Positions 8,230 through 16,190 of a stretch of 64,000 bases of DNA are shown piece by piece. The notes under the pieces were generated by a model. That model did not search any database, was not told where the DNA came from, and worked only from the letters and a program-made list of their open reading frames with translations. The first letter of the stretch is position 1. Each line of letters opens with the position of its first letter. The stretch covers positions 2,460,001-2,524,000 of the forward strand of contig NZ_CP125098.1 in NCBI RefSeq assembly GCF_030020805.1, read 5' to 3'. The position numbers and the translations under genes are program-made. The stretch comes from Paenibacillus sp. RC67 (lineage in GTDB: Bacteria; Bacillota; Bacilli; Paenibacillales; NBRC-103111).

Positions 8230-8260
8230 TGAATAGCGTCAATCCCTTTGTCACACACTA
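8230..8260 (+). promoter_or_regulatory. Sigma-G-type forespore promoter of gpr
   Basis: TGAATA (8230-8235), an 18-base spacer and CACACTA (8254-8260), close to the B. subtilis sigma-F/sigma-G pattern (GHATR, then CATNHTA). gpr is a known forespore gene. The same arrangement appears before the ger operon at 33975-34005. Confidence 0.6.
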
Positions 8261-8295
8261 ATTACGCATGCTTACGTTGAAAGGAGAAATGCCCA

Positions 8296-9288
8296 ATGGA
8301 TTTAAGCGATTATTCGGTCCGTACGGATTTAGCACTGGAAGCTCATGATTTGGCTTCATCAACCGGTCAAATCATTCCGGGAGTACATAGGTCAGTAGAA
8401 AATCAGGATGGTATTCGCATCAGCACAATCGATATTACTTCAAATGAAGGTGCTCAAGCAATTGGTAAGCTGCCGGGTCATTACATTACTATAGAAGTTC
8501 CCGAGCTGCGCCAAAAGGACAGTGATTTGCAGGATCGAGTCGCTATGGTTATTGCAAAAGAGTTCGAGGCCTTCTTGGCAAAGCTCAACATAAGCCCAAT
8601 GGCGAAAGTGTTGGTTATCGGTCTCGGCAACTGGAACGTTACCCCCGATGCGCTAGGACCGATTGTTGTTGAAAATATAATGGTTACCCGCCATTATTTC
8701 GAGCTGATGCCTGGGCAAGTAAGTCCCGGTTACCGTCCTGTCAGTGCTGTAGCTCCCGGCGTCCTGGGGACCACTGGTATTGAAACAGGAGAAATTGTTC
8801 AAGGGATCGTTGAGAAGTCTAAACCGGATTTGGTTATTGCCATTGACGCTTTAGCTTCCCTTTCTCTGGAAAGAGTTAATACGACCATTCAAATAGCTGA
8901 TACTGGCATTCATCCAGGGTCGGGTATCGGAAATAAACGAAAAGGCTTGACGCTGGAGACATTAGGCGTTCCGGTTATAGCCATAGGCGTACCGACCGTT
9001 GTTTTTGCCTCTACTATCGTTAACAATGCTTTCGATATGATGCATAACCATTTTCAGAAGCAGACCGATAACACGGGCAAAATATTAGGACTGCTGGATA
9101 ACATGCAGGAAAGTGAACGGTTGGAGCTGGTGAAGGAAGTGCTGAATCCACTTGGGCATGACCTGCTGGTTACTCCAAAAGAAATCGATCAGTTCATTGA
9201 AGACATTGCCAACATCATTGCCAGCGGCTTAAATGCAGCGCTCCATGAAGCCATAGATGCCGACAATGTCTCTGCCTATACGCATTAA
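8296..9288 (+). CDS. gpr: Germination protease (GPR endopeptidase)
   Basis: A 330-residue member of peptidase family A25/U3. It is made in the forespore as a zymogen and degrades small acid-soluble spore proteins at germination, freeing DNA and amino acids. Recognisable segments are YSVRTDLALEAHD at the N-terminus (the pro-peptide cleavage region), KVLVIGLGNWNVTPDALGP, and DLVIAIDALASLSLERVNTTIQIADTGIHPGSG. The gene has GAAAGGAGAA upstream of the ATG, a sigma-G-like promoter, and a terminator after it. Confidence 0.96.
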   Translation: MDLSDYSVRTDLALEAHDLASSTGQIIPGVHRSVENQDGIRISTIDITSNEGAQAIGKLPGHYITIEVPELRQKDSDLQDRVAMVIAKEFEAFLAKLNISPMAKVLVIGLGNWNVTPDALGPIVVENIMVTRHYFELMPGQVSPGYRPVSAVAPGVLGTTGIETGEIVQGIVEKSKPDLVIAIDALASLSLERVNTTIQIADTGIHPGSGIGNKRKGLTLETLGVPVIAIGVPTVVFASTIVNNAFDMMHNHFQKQTDNTGKILGLLDNMQESERLELVKEVLNPLGHDLLVTPKEIDQFIEDIANIIASGLNAALHEAIDADNVSAYTH

Positions 9289-9312
9289 ATAGCTTCGCAT
9301 ACCTTGAGAATA

Positions 9313-9360
9313 ACGCCAGACAAGGCTGCTAATATAGCGGCTGAAGCTTGGCGTTTTTTT
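9313..9360 (+). terminator. Intrinsic terminator after gpr
   Basis: ACGCCA pairs with TGGCGT, with an inner imperfect stem, followed by TTTTTTT. Confidence 0.8.
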
Positions 9361-9489
9361 CGTCTTTAGCGTTCCTAGTAACTGGGAGAATCATGACTAT
9401 GAAGTTGTAGTTCTATCTTCTAGCAAACACTCATAGATTTGAATTAGAGGTTGGGTGACAAGAGATTGTCGTGTGCTAGGTTACTAGAA

Positions 9490-9585
9490 AGCTTTCCTAC
9501 GGAAAGCTCAGCAACGCTTACGAAGACAGCTTTCCTAAAGGAAAGCTTAGCAACGCTTACGAAGAAAGTTTTCCTACGGAAAACT
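9490..9585. repeat. Tandem hairpin array upstream of spoIIP
   Basis: Three units at a 38-39-bp period, each starting with a small perfect hairpin: AGCTTTCC-TAC-GGAAAGCT (9490-9508), AGCTTTCC-TAAA-GGAAAGCT (9528-9547) and AGTTTTCC-TAC-GGAAAACT (9567-9585). The first two are followed by a linker containing AGCAACGCTTACGAAG. The third runs into the spoIIP Shine-Dalgarno GAGGAGGG (9588-9595). This fills most of the 314-bp gpr-spoIIP gap together with the gpr terminator. Confidence 0.9.
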
Positions 9586-9602
9586 CTGAGGAGGGAACCC
9601 CA

Positions 9603-10856
9603 TTGAAATGGACGGCAGTAACGGTGAATCTGAACAAATATCGCAAAGCGGGACAAGACCTGGGTGTGTATTTCCGCATCATAAGTGTTTTGGTTGCAGG
9701 CTGCCTGTTTTTTTTCATAGCACTAGGATTGCTAGGATATGCACAGTCTAAGTGGAGCAGCACGACACCATCTACTTCAATGAAAGGGCTGGCAGCAGCC
9801 GTATCGAGCCGTTTCTTTATGGACATGCTGGGGATGGAAATGCCTCATTTGCAGAAAGACAGGCAATCGTTCACCTTTTCCCAAGCTAATGTTTCCGGGT
9901 TTTTATTCTCATTGGTCACTGATCTTAATTTTAAGGATCCGAAGACGTTCATTGCCAGAGAAATGCCGGGGCTGACCGAGGATCGTTCGGTCGTTCTACG
10001 CAAAAGCAGCACCACGGGCGATGATGGTCCGGAGGATTACAGCCCCAAAGCCGACGCGCTTCCGAAAAGTGGAGAAGGCGCTGAAGGTTCTATTACTGCG
10101 AATCCTACAGCTCCCAAAGACGGGGATGCCGTTGTCGGACCAGCTGTACCAGCCCCTGCTGCGCAGCCCCCGAAGATGGCCGGGAAAAATGTTGCCTTTA
10201 TCTATCAAACGCATAATACCGAGTCCTATTTGCCGGAGCTTCCCGGAGTTACTGATCCTGATAAAGCCTATGACTCCAAGAAGAACGTAACGCTGGTAGG
10301 CTTGAGACTTGCCCAGAAGCTGGAGCAGGACGGCATTGGAGCGGTTCATTCCGACCTCAACTATCCAGCGATAGAGAAAAAGTTTTATTATCCGTATTCT
10401 TACAAATACTCGCTAAAAACGCTGCAGGAGGCAAGCACCTCTCACCCGGATTTGAAATTTTATTTTGATATTCATAGAGACTCGCAGCGGCGTGAAAAAA
10501 CGACGGCAACATTTAACGGAAAAGACTACGCGCAGTTGTATTTCATCATTGGGGGCAAAAATCCGGACTGGAAAGAAAATGAACAGTTCGCCTCCCAAAT
10601 CCATCAAGTGCTAGAAGCTAAATATCCGGGTTTATCCAAGGGGATGTTCGCCAAAGCGGCAGAGGGCAACGGTGTCTACAATCAGAACTTCTCACCGAAT
10701 AGCATACTTATCGAAGTGGGTGGTGTGGATAACTCTCTTGAAGAATGCTACCGGACAGCGGATGTATTGGCTCAAGCCATTACTGAAGTCGTGCTGAACG
10801 TACAAAAAGTGGATGGTGGAGTACAGAACGATGCTAAGGAAGCTAAGAAAAATTAG
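9603..10856 (+). CDS. spoIIP: Stage II sporulation protein P
   Basis: A 417-residue peptidoglycan amidase/endopeptidase that, with SpoIID and SpoIIM, drives membrane migration during engulfment. One N-terminal membrane anchor (about residues 27-50) is followed by a linker rich in P and A, then the SpoIIP domain. The zinc and catalytic motifs IYQTHNTESYLP, YFDIHRDSQRRE and the C-terminal NSILIEVGGVDNSLEE are all present. The start is TTG 9603, 7 bases after GAGGAGGG; no nearby ATG fits. The gpr-spoIIP-yqxA-lepA order is conserved. Confidence 0.95.
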   Translation: MKWTAVTVNLNKYRKAGQDLGVYFRIISVLVAGCLFFFIALGLLGYAQSKWSSTTPSTSMKGLAAAVSSRFFMDMLGMEMPHLQKDRQSFTFSQANVSGFLFSLVTDLNFKDPKTFIAREMPGLTEDRSVVLRKSSTTGDDGPEDYSPKADALPKSGEGAEGSITANPTAPKDGDAVVGPAVPAPAAQPPKMAGKNVAFIYQTHNTESYLPELPGVTDPDKAYDSKKNVTLVGLRLAQKLEQDGIGAVHSDLNYPAIEKKFYYPYSYKYSLKTLQEASTSHPDLKFYFDIHRDSQRREKTTATFNGKDYAQLYFIIGGKNPDWKENEQFASQIHQVLEAKYPGLSKGMFAKAAEGNGVYNQNFSPNSILIEVGGVDNSLEECYRTADVLAQAITEVVLNVQKVDGGVQNDAKEAKKN

Positions 10857-10886
10857 TGGACGAACGGGCCAACGGGGGCGGAAACA

Positions 10887-11267
10887 ATGAGAAAGTTTTA
10901 TGTCAGACTGCTTCTTGTCGTTCTTGGAATCGGATTCTGTATATTTTTTGGAGTGGATTTGGCGACTCGTGGTGTTGAGAGAATCCAAGGTCCTGTAGCA
11001 TCGGACACAGCAATCGTAAAACCTTGGCAGCCCGCCTCCAAACAACAGGAAACGAAAATGAACGCTCCAACTCCAAAGCCGCCAGCCCCTTCTAATGCAG
11101 CTAAAGAAGAAAAGACGAAGGAACAGGTGGAGCCTCCCGAACCTAGAGCTGAAATTTCCAAAGCATCGGGTATCAACCGACTAGGTAATAAAATAGGCGA
11201 GCTGCTGCAAATCCTGGCCTTTCATACGATCAAGTTGTTTGTCGCTCTGTTCGATACCATTACCTGA
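10887..11267 (+). CDS. yqxA: YqxA family protein (DUF3679-like)
   Basis: A 126-residue protein with an N-terminal membrane helix (about residues 6-27), a central segment rich in P, K and E, and a C-terminal amphipathic region (NRLGNKIGELLQILAFHTIKLFVALFDTIT). In B. subtilis the spoIIP-lepA interval holds yqxA, a DUF3679 gene of similar size; position and layout agree. Function is not established. Its 31-base distance from spoIIP suggests cotranscription. Confidence 0.78.
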   Translation: MRKFYVRLLLVVLGIGFCIFFGVDLATRGVERIQGPVASDTAIVKPWQPASKQQETKMNAPTPKPPAPSNAAKEEKTKEQVEPPEPRAEISKASGINRLGNKIGELLQILAFHTIKLFVALFDTIT

Positions 11268-11361
11268 AAAAGCTTTCCGTCAAGCATCCATTGCTGCGCA
11301 CCCTCACAACTGCTATAATTAGAGGTATTGTAAATTTGTAGGTTAGTGAGGGTCTCCGCAG

Positions 11362-13174
11362 ATGGATATTCAAGCAAGACAGAAGAAGATAAGAAACTTT
11401 TCGATTATTGCCCATATCGACCATGGTAAGTCGACTTTGGCCGATCGGATTTTGGAGTTCACTGGAGCTCTCTCCTCGCGTGAGATGCAGGAGCAGGTCC
11501 TGGACCAAATGGATCTGGAGCGGGAGCGGGGCATTACGATTAAGCTGCAGGCCGTACGTTTAAACTATCGTGCGGATGACGGAGAAGAATATATTTTAAA
11601 TTTGATCGATACACCGGGACACGTCGATTTCACTTATGAAGTGTCACGAAGCTTGGCAGCCTGTGAAGGCGCATTGTTAGTCGTGGATGCAGCTCAAGGG
11701 ATTGAGGCGCAAACACTGGCTAACGTATATCTGGCGCTGGATAACAATTTGGAGATTTTGCCGGTCATTAATAAAATCGACTTGCCGAGTGCGGATCCCG
11801 AGCGGGTGAAGCAGGAAGTCGAAGATGTTATTGGACTTGATGCAAGCGATGCGGTTCTGGCTTCGGCTAAAGCCGGTATAGGTATCAAGGAAATATTGGA
11901 GCAGGTCGTACAGCGTGTCCCTGCACCTACGGGAAGTCCTGACGAGCCCTTGAAGGCTCTTATTTTCGACTCGCACTATGATCCTTACAAAGGGGTTATC
12001 GTGTACGTTAGGGTTATTGACGGCTCGATCCGCGCAGGCTCCAAAATCAAGTTTATGGCAACGGAAAAAGTGTTTGAAGTTATTGAGGTAGGTGCGTTTA
12101 AGCCGCGCATGTCCATTGTGGATTCATTGGATATCGGGGATGTAGGCTTTATAGTAGCTGGTATTAAAAATGTTGGTGACACGCGTGTCGGGGATACGGT
12201 GACCGATGCTAAAAATCCGGCACTCGAAGCACTGCCAGGTTACCGTAAGATTAACCCGATGGTATTCTGCGGTTTGTATCCGATCGAGACCAGTGACTAC
12301 AACGATTTGCGTGAAGCGCTGGAAAAACTGCAGCTCAACGATGCGTCATTAAGCTTTGAGCCAGAAACATCGACGGCTCTCGGATTTGGTTTCCGCTGCG
12401 GCTTCCTTGGATTGCTGCACATGGACGTTATCCAGGAACGGATTGAGCGTGAGTTCAATATTCCGCTTATTACGACGGCACCAAGCGTTGTGTTCAAAGT
12501 TACCCAGACGAACGGCGAAGTTATGACCATCGAGAATCCATCCTTGTTCCCTGAGGTGGGCAAGATCGACTTTGTCGAGGAGCCTTATGTCAAAGCGGCG
12601 GTTATCGTGCCTAACGACTATGTTGGGGCGATTATGGAGCTTTGCCAAGGCAAGCGCGGCGAGTTCGTAAACATGGAATATTTGGACACAACCCGTGTTA
12701 CGCTAACGTACCAGATTCCATTGGCCGAAATTGTCTATGATTTCTTTGATCAATTGAAGTCAAGCACGAAAGGCTATGCCTCCTTTGATTACGAGCTGTC
12801 GGGTTACAGAAGATCCAATCTCGTCAAAATGGATATCTTGCTGAACGGGGAGCAAGTGGACGCACTGTCGTTCATCGTTCACCGTGACCGTGCATTCAAT
12901 CGTGGGCGCATTATTTGCGAAAAGCTGAAGGATCTCATTCCGCGTCAAATGTTCGAGGTGCCTATTCAGGCCGCGATCGGACAAAAAAATCATTTCCCGT
13001 GAAACGGTTAAAGCGATGCGCAAAAACGTATTGGCCAAATGTTACGGCGGCGATATTTCACGGAAACGGAAGCTGTTGGAGAAGCAGAAGGAAGGTAAAA
13101 AACGGATGAAGCAGGTCGGAAGCGTTGAGGTTCCGCAAGAAGCGTTCATGGCCGTTTTAAGAATAGACGAGTAG
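11362..13174 (+). CDS. lepA: Elongation factor 4 (LepA), frameshifted near the 3' end
   Basis: A ribosome back-translocase GTPase of about 604 residues when reconstructed. G1 is [14 protein letters not shown]2/G3 lie around RERGITIK and [12 protein letters not shown], and G4 is NKID. EF4-specific C-terminal segments are present. The ATG 11362 frame stops at 13002 after IGQKNHFP, instead of the conserved [21 protein letters not shown]. That expected tail, through [22 protein letters not shown] to a TAG at 13172-13174, continues in the +1 frame. The switch falls at a run of seven A (12983-12989); removing one A restores the gene. This could be an assembly error, a real mutation or transcript slippage on the A-run. 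EF4 is usually intact, so an error is my first guess. Confidence 0.9.
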
Positions 13175-13185
13175 AACTTAAGGAG

Positions 13186-13216
13186 GCAGGTGCGCCGAGC
13201 AAGCGCATCTGCTTTT
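13186..13216 (+). terminator. Intrinsic terminator after lepA
   Basis: GCAGGTGCGC pairs with GCGCATCTGC (one G-U type pair) around a 7-base loop, followed by TTTT. Confidence 0.75.
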
Positions 13217-13243
13217 CCATTAGAAGGGGAAGGAGGAACTTGA

Positions 13244-14401
13244 ATGATGTACCAACGGCAAGAAACGCCTCAGGCTGTTTATATCCACATCCCTTTTTGC
13301 ACGAACAAATGCCATTACTGCGATTTTAATTCGTTTGTGTTAAAGGGTCAGCCAGTGATGGATTATTTGGACGCGCTGGAGCGTGAGATGGAACAGACGG
13401 TTGCTGCGGTGCCGCCAGGAGAGATTGAAACGATCTTTGTAGGCGGAGGAACTCCGACCGTATTGCTGCCAGACCAGATGGAGAGCTTTTTGAAAAGAGT
13501 CAGGACGTACTTTCCTAACCAATCGCCAAACATCGAATTTTCGATGGAAGCCAATCCGGGAACAACGGACTTAGAGAAGCTGCAGGCTATGAAAGAGGGG
13601 GGCGTTAACCGAATCAGCTTCGGCGTGCAGTCCTTTGACAATGCCCTTCTGGAGGGAATCGGTAGGATTCATAATACGGATGATGTGTATCGTAGTCTGG
13701 AGAATGCCCGTAAAGTTGGCTTTACTAATATGTCCATCGATTTAATGTTCGGGCTTCCCAAGCAGACGGTAGCTATCATGAACGATACAATAGACAAGGC
13801 ATTAGCGTTAAATTTGCCTCATTACTCCATTTACAGCTTGAAAGTGGAAGAGAACACGCTGTTCCATACGCTGTACCAGAAAAACCAGCTTCCTCTGCCG
13901 GAGGAAGACGAAGAGCTGAATATGTTTCTGCTTATAATGGAGCGACTGAAGAATGCGGGATATTCGCAGTATGAGATTAGCAACTTCGCTAAATCGGGCT
14001 TCGAAAGCCGTCATAACAGTATGTACTGGCTGAACCGCAGCTATTACGGGATCGGTGCAGGTGCGCATGGCTATACCTATGGTATCCGCCATATCAATAT
14101 CAAGGGCGTTCAGCCCTATATCGATGCTACCCGTCAGGGACTGCCTATTCTTGAAAAGCATGAAATCTCCGAGCAGGATGCTATGGAAGATTTCATGATG
14201 GTCGGATTGCGTCTCTTGCGCGGTGTAGACAGGGCGGACTTCAATAAGCAGTTTGGGCGTGAACTGGAGTCGGTGTTTGGAACGGAACTAAACAAGCTTC
14301 TGGGACAGCAGCTGCTAGAGATCACAGATAGCGGCTACCGCTTATCTGCTCAAGGAGTGCTGCTTGGCAATGAGGTGTTCGGCGCATTTTTAAGTGAATA
14401 A
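13244..14401 (+). CDS. hemW: Radical SAM heme chaperone HemW
   Basis: A 385-residue radical SAM protein of the HemW (formerly HemN-like) family, which binds heme and delivers it to respiratory proteins; it is not the true coproporphyrinogen dehydrogenase. The cluster motif C-x3-C-x2-C is CTNKCHYC in YIHIPFCTNKCHYCDFNSF. The glycine-rich SAM segment is ETIFVGGGTPTVL, and the family signature VNRISFGVQSFD and C-terminal winged-helix-like domain follow. ATG 13244 lies 7 bases after AAGGAGG. The lepA-hemW-hrcA order is conserved. Confidence 0.95.
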   Translation: MMYQRQETPQAVYIHIPFCTNKCHYCDFNSFVLKGQPVMDYLDALEREMEQTVAAVPPGEIETIFVGGGTPTVLLPDQMESFLKRVRTYFPNQSPNIEFSMEANPGTTDLEKLQAMKEGGVNRISFGVQSFDNALLEGIGRIHNTDDVYRSLENARKVGFTNMSIDLMFGLPKQTVAIMNDTIDKALALNLPHYSIYSLKVEENTLFHTLYQKNQLPLPEEDEELNMFLLIMERLKNAGYSQYEISNFAKSGFESRHNSMYWLNRSYYGIGAGAHGYTYGIRHINIKGVQPYIDATRQGLPILEKHEISEQDAMEDFMMVGLRLLRGVDRADFNKQFGRELESVFGTELNKLLGQQLLEITDSGYRLSAQGVLLGNEVFGAFLSE

Positions 14402-14553
14402 TCGTATGGAACGAACCTGGCTTCTGCCGGGTTTTTCTTATTGTGCTGGGTTCCTGAAATTTACAAGGTTGAGCATTTTTCTTATTGAATTTTTTATACG
14501 TCCTGTTGTATATTTATTCATATCGAATTTTTACTATGAATGGTGGGTTTTCT

Positions 14554-15015
14554 ATGGCAGTCACATGCAGAAAAGCAACAGAAGAGGATATTGATACTTT
14601 ATATGAAATTATACAAGGATATGCAGAGCAAGGGATCATGCTGCCCCGATCAAAGGAGATATTGAGGGAGCAGTTGGATACCTTTGTCGTGGCTGTTATA
14701 GAAGACCGATTGGTCGGCTGCGGTTCTTTAACGCGGTTAGGTCAGGATCTTGTTGAGATTCGTTCACTAGGGGTAACGGGCGGTTACAAAGGGCAAGGAA
14801 TCGGAAGATCACTTATTGATTCATTAGTAGAGGAAGCAAAACGGCAGGAAATACCAAAAGTAATGGCATTAACCTACGAAGTAGCTTTCTTTGAGAAAAA
14901 TGGCTTCACCGTTGTTCAAAAAGAGATTTTTCCTGAGAAGGTATGGCGCGACTGTATTCACTGTAAAAAGCAGCAATGCTGCGACGAAATAGCCGTTTTG
15001 AAGCGGTTGGATTGA
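14554..15015 (+). CDS. GNAT-family N-acetyltransferase
   Basis: A 153-residue acetyltransferase. Motif A is VEIRSLGVTGGYKGQGIGRSLIDSL, with the acetyl-CoA-binding Q/R-x-x-G-x-G/A loop (GQGIGR). The end, AFFEKNGFTVV..FPEKVWRDCIHC..CDEIAV, resembles the short ArgA-like N-acetylglutamate synthase domains often annotated as N-acetyltransferase in Bacillota. An arginine-biosynthesis role is possible but not shown. An in-frame ATG at 14485 would add a hydrophobic 23-residue leader that does not look like family sequence, so I chose ATG 14554, preceded by GGTGGG. Confidence 0.85.
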   Translation: MAVTCRKATEEDIDTLYEIIQGYAEQGIMLPRSKEILREQLDTFVVAVIEDRLVGCGSLTRLGQDLVEIRSLGVTGGYKGQGIGRSLIDSLVEEAKRQEIPKVMALTYEVAFFEKNGFTVVQKEIFPEKVWRDCIHCKKQQCCDEIAVLKRLD

Positions 15016-15016
15016 C

Positions 15017-15047
15017 TTGACACAGACCTTCGGGTCTGTTATTTTTG
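15017..15047 (+). promoter_or_regulatory. Candidate heat-shock operon promoter overlapping a terminator hairpin
   Basis: TTGACA (15017-15022), a 17-base spacer and TATTTT (15040-15045) form a plausible sigma-A promoter just upstream of CIRCE. The spacer is occupied by the hairpin ACAGACC-TTCG-GGTCTGT (15022-15039) followed by TATTTTTG, which also looks like the terminator of the acetyltransferase gene. An alternative -10 is TATTAT at 15049-15054, which lacks a good -35. Confidence 0.5.
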
Positions 15048-15056
15048 TATTATGAT

Positions 15057-15083
15057 TTAGCACTCAACAGTTCGGAGTGCTAA
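15057..15083. promoter_or_regulatory. CIRCE operator (HrcA binding site)
   Basis: TTAGCACTC, nine bases, GAGTGCTAA: a perfect match to the CIRCE consensus. HrcA, encoded 82 bases downstream, represses from this site and is released when heat stress titrates the chaperonin. It places hrcA, the following chaperonin and probably grpE-dnaK-dnaJ under heat-shock control. Confidence 0.97.
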
Positions 15084-15164
15084 CGACGAAGAAATAAAAA
15101 GGTAGTTGAAGAAGAGTCTTATTATTCAAACAACTATTATTGAAATATTTTGGGAGGGTTGAAC

Positions 15165-16190
15165 ATGTTGACCGAACGCCAACGACATATTTTGAGTGCT
15201 ATCGTAGATGATTATATTCGTTCAGCAGAGCCTGTAGGTTCCCGCAGTATATCCAAACGCGGAAATGTGGGATTCAGCCCTGCCACCATTCGTAACGAAA
15301 TGTCCGACTTGGAAGAGATGGGGTTCTTGGAACAGCCGCACACGTCCGCAGGGCGTATCCCATCACACAAAGGCTACCGTTATTATGTCGATCATCTTGT
15401 CACTTTCGGCAGTTTAGCGGAGCATGAGGTCGAGGCTCTTAAATCTTTTTTTTCAGAGAAAATGCAGGAGATGGAGCAAGTCATTCAGCACGTTGCAATG
15501 ATGTTGTCCAATCTCACAAACTATACATCCATTGTCATGGGACCGGAAATGTTCAGCACGACGCTGCGTCATTTGCAGATCGTGCCGTTGAATGAGCGTA
15601 CCGCTGTTGCCATTATCGTAACGAATACGGGGCATGTCGAGAACAAAACGGTAACGATTCCGGAAGGAATTCCTGTCTCAGAAATCGAGAAGTTCGTCAA
15701 TTTACTCAACGCCAGACTTCAGAATGTGCCGCTGCTTCATTTTAAATCCAAGCTGTTCAGCGAAATCGGCGAGGAGATGCGCAGCTACGTAAGCGGCTAT
15801 GAAGAACTGATGTCAATGCTCAATAACATCGTCGATCCGGACGAAGAAAATCGAATTTTCTTGGGTGGAACGACTAACATGCTGACGCAGCCAGAGTTTC
15901 AAGATATGGAGAAGGTTAAGAACATTCTTGATTTGCTCGCAGAGACGCCAATTCTTGCCAAGCTGATAACGGGAACGCCATCAGGCATACAAGTTAAGAT
16001 CGGCAGTGAGAATTCGGTAGCAGCAATCAACGATTGCAGTCTTATAACTGCCTCTTATTCGTTTGGCGGCAAGCATCTTGGAACCGTCGGTATTCTGGGA
16101 CCCACACGGATGGATTACGGTAAAGTGATTAATTTGCTGGACCACTTGTCAAAAGATATGACGTTGATGCTGGAGCGATGGTATAAATGA
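15165..16190 (+). CDS. hrcA: Heat-inducible transcriptional repressor HrcA
   Basis: A 341-residue repressor of class I heat-shock genes. The N-terminal winged helix MLTERQRHILSAIVDDYI..AEPVGSRSI..ATIRNEMSDLEEMGFLEQPHTSAGR is diagnostic. The central and C-terminal domains (PEFQDMEKVKNILDLL, GSENSVAAINDCSLITASY, GTVGILGPTRMDYGKVI) are complete. ATG 15165 lies 6 bases after GGGAGGG. Its TGA overlaps the ATG of the next gene (ATGA), so the two are probably translationally coupled. Confidence 0.97.
   Translation: MLTERQRHILSAIVDDYIRSAEPVGSRSISKRGNVGFSPATIRNEMSDLEEMGFLEQPHTSAGRIPSHKGYRYYVDHLVTFGSLAEHEVEALKSFFSEKMQEMEQVIQHVAMMLSNLTNYTSIVMGPEMFSTTLRHLQIVPLNERTAVAIIVTNTGHVENKTVTIPEGIPVSEIEKFVNLLNARLQNVPLLHFKSKLFSEIGEEMRSYVSGYEELMSMLNNIVDPDEENRIFLGGTTNMLTQPEFQDMEKVKNILDLLAETPILAKLITGTPSGIQVKIGSENSVAAINDCSLITASYSFGGKHLGTVGILGPTRMDYGKVINLLDHLSKDMTLMLERWYK

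Noticed and set aside
9490-9585. Possible CRISPR array before spoIIP (and the array at 59161-59267)
   Set aside because: Only two to three units, no unique spacers of constant length between identical repeats, no cas genes in the window.
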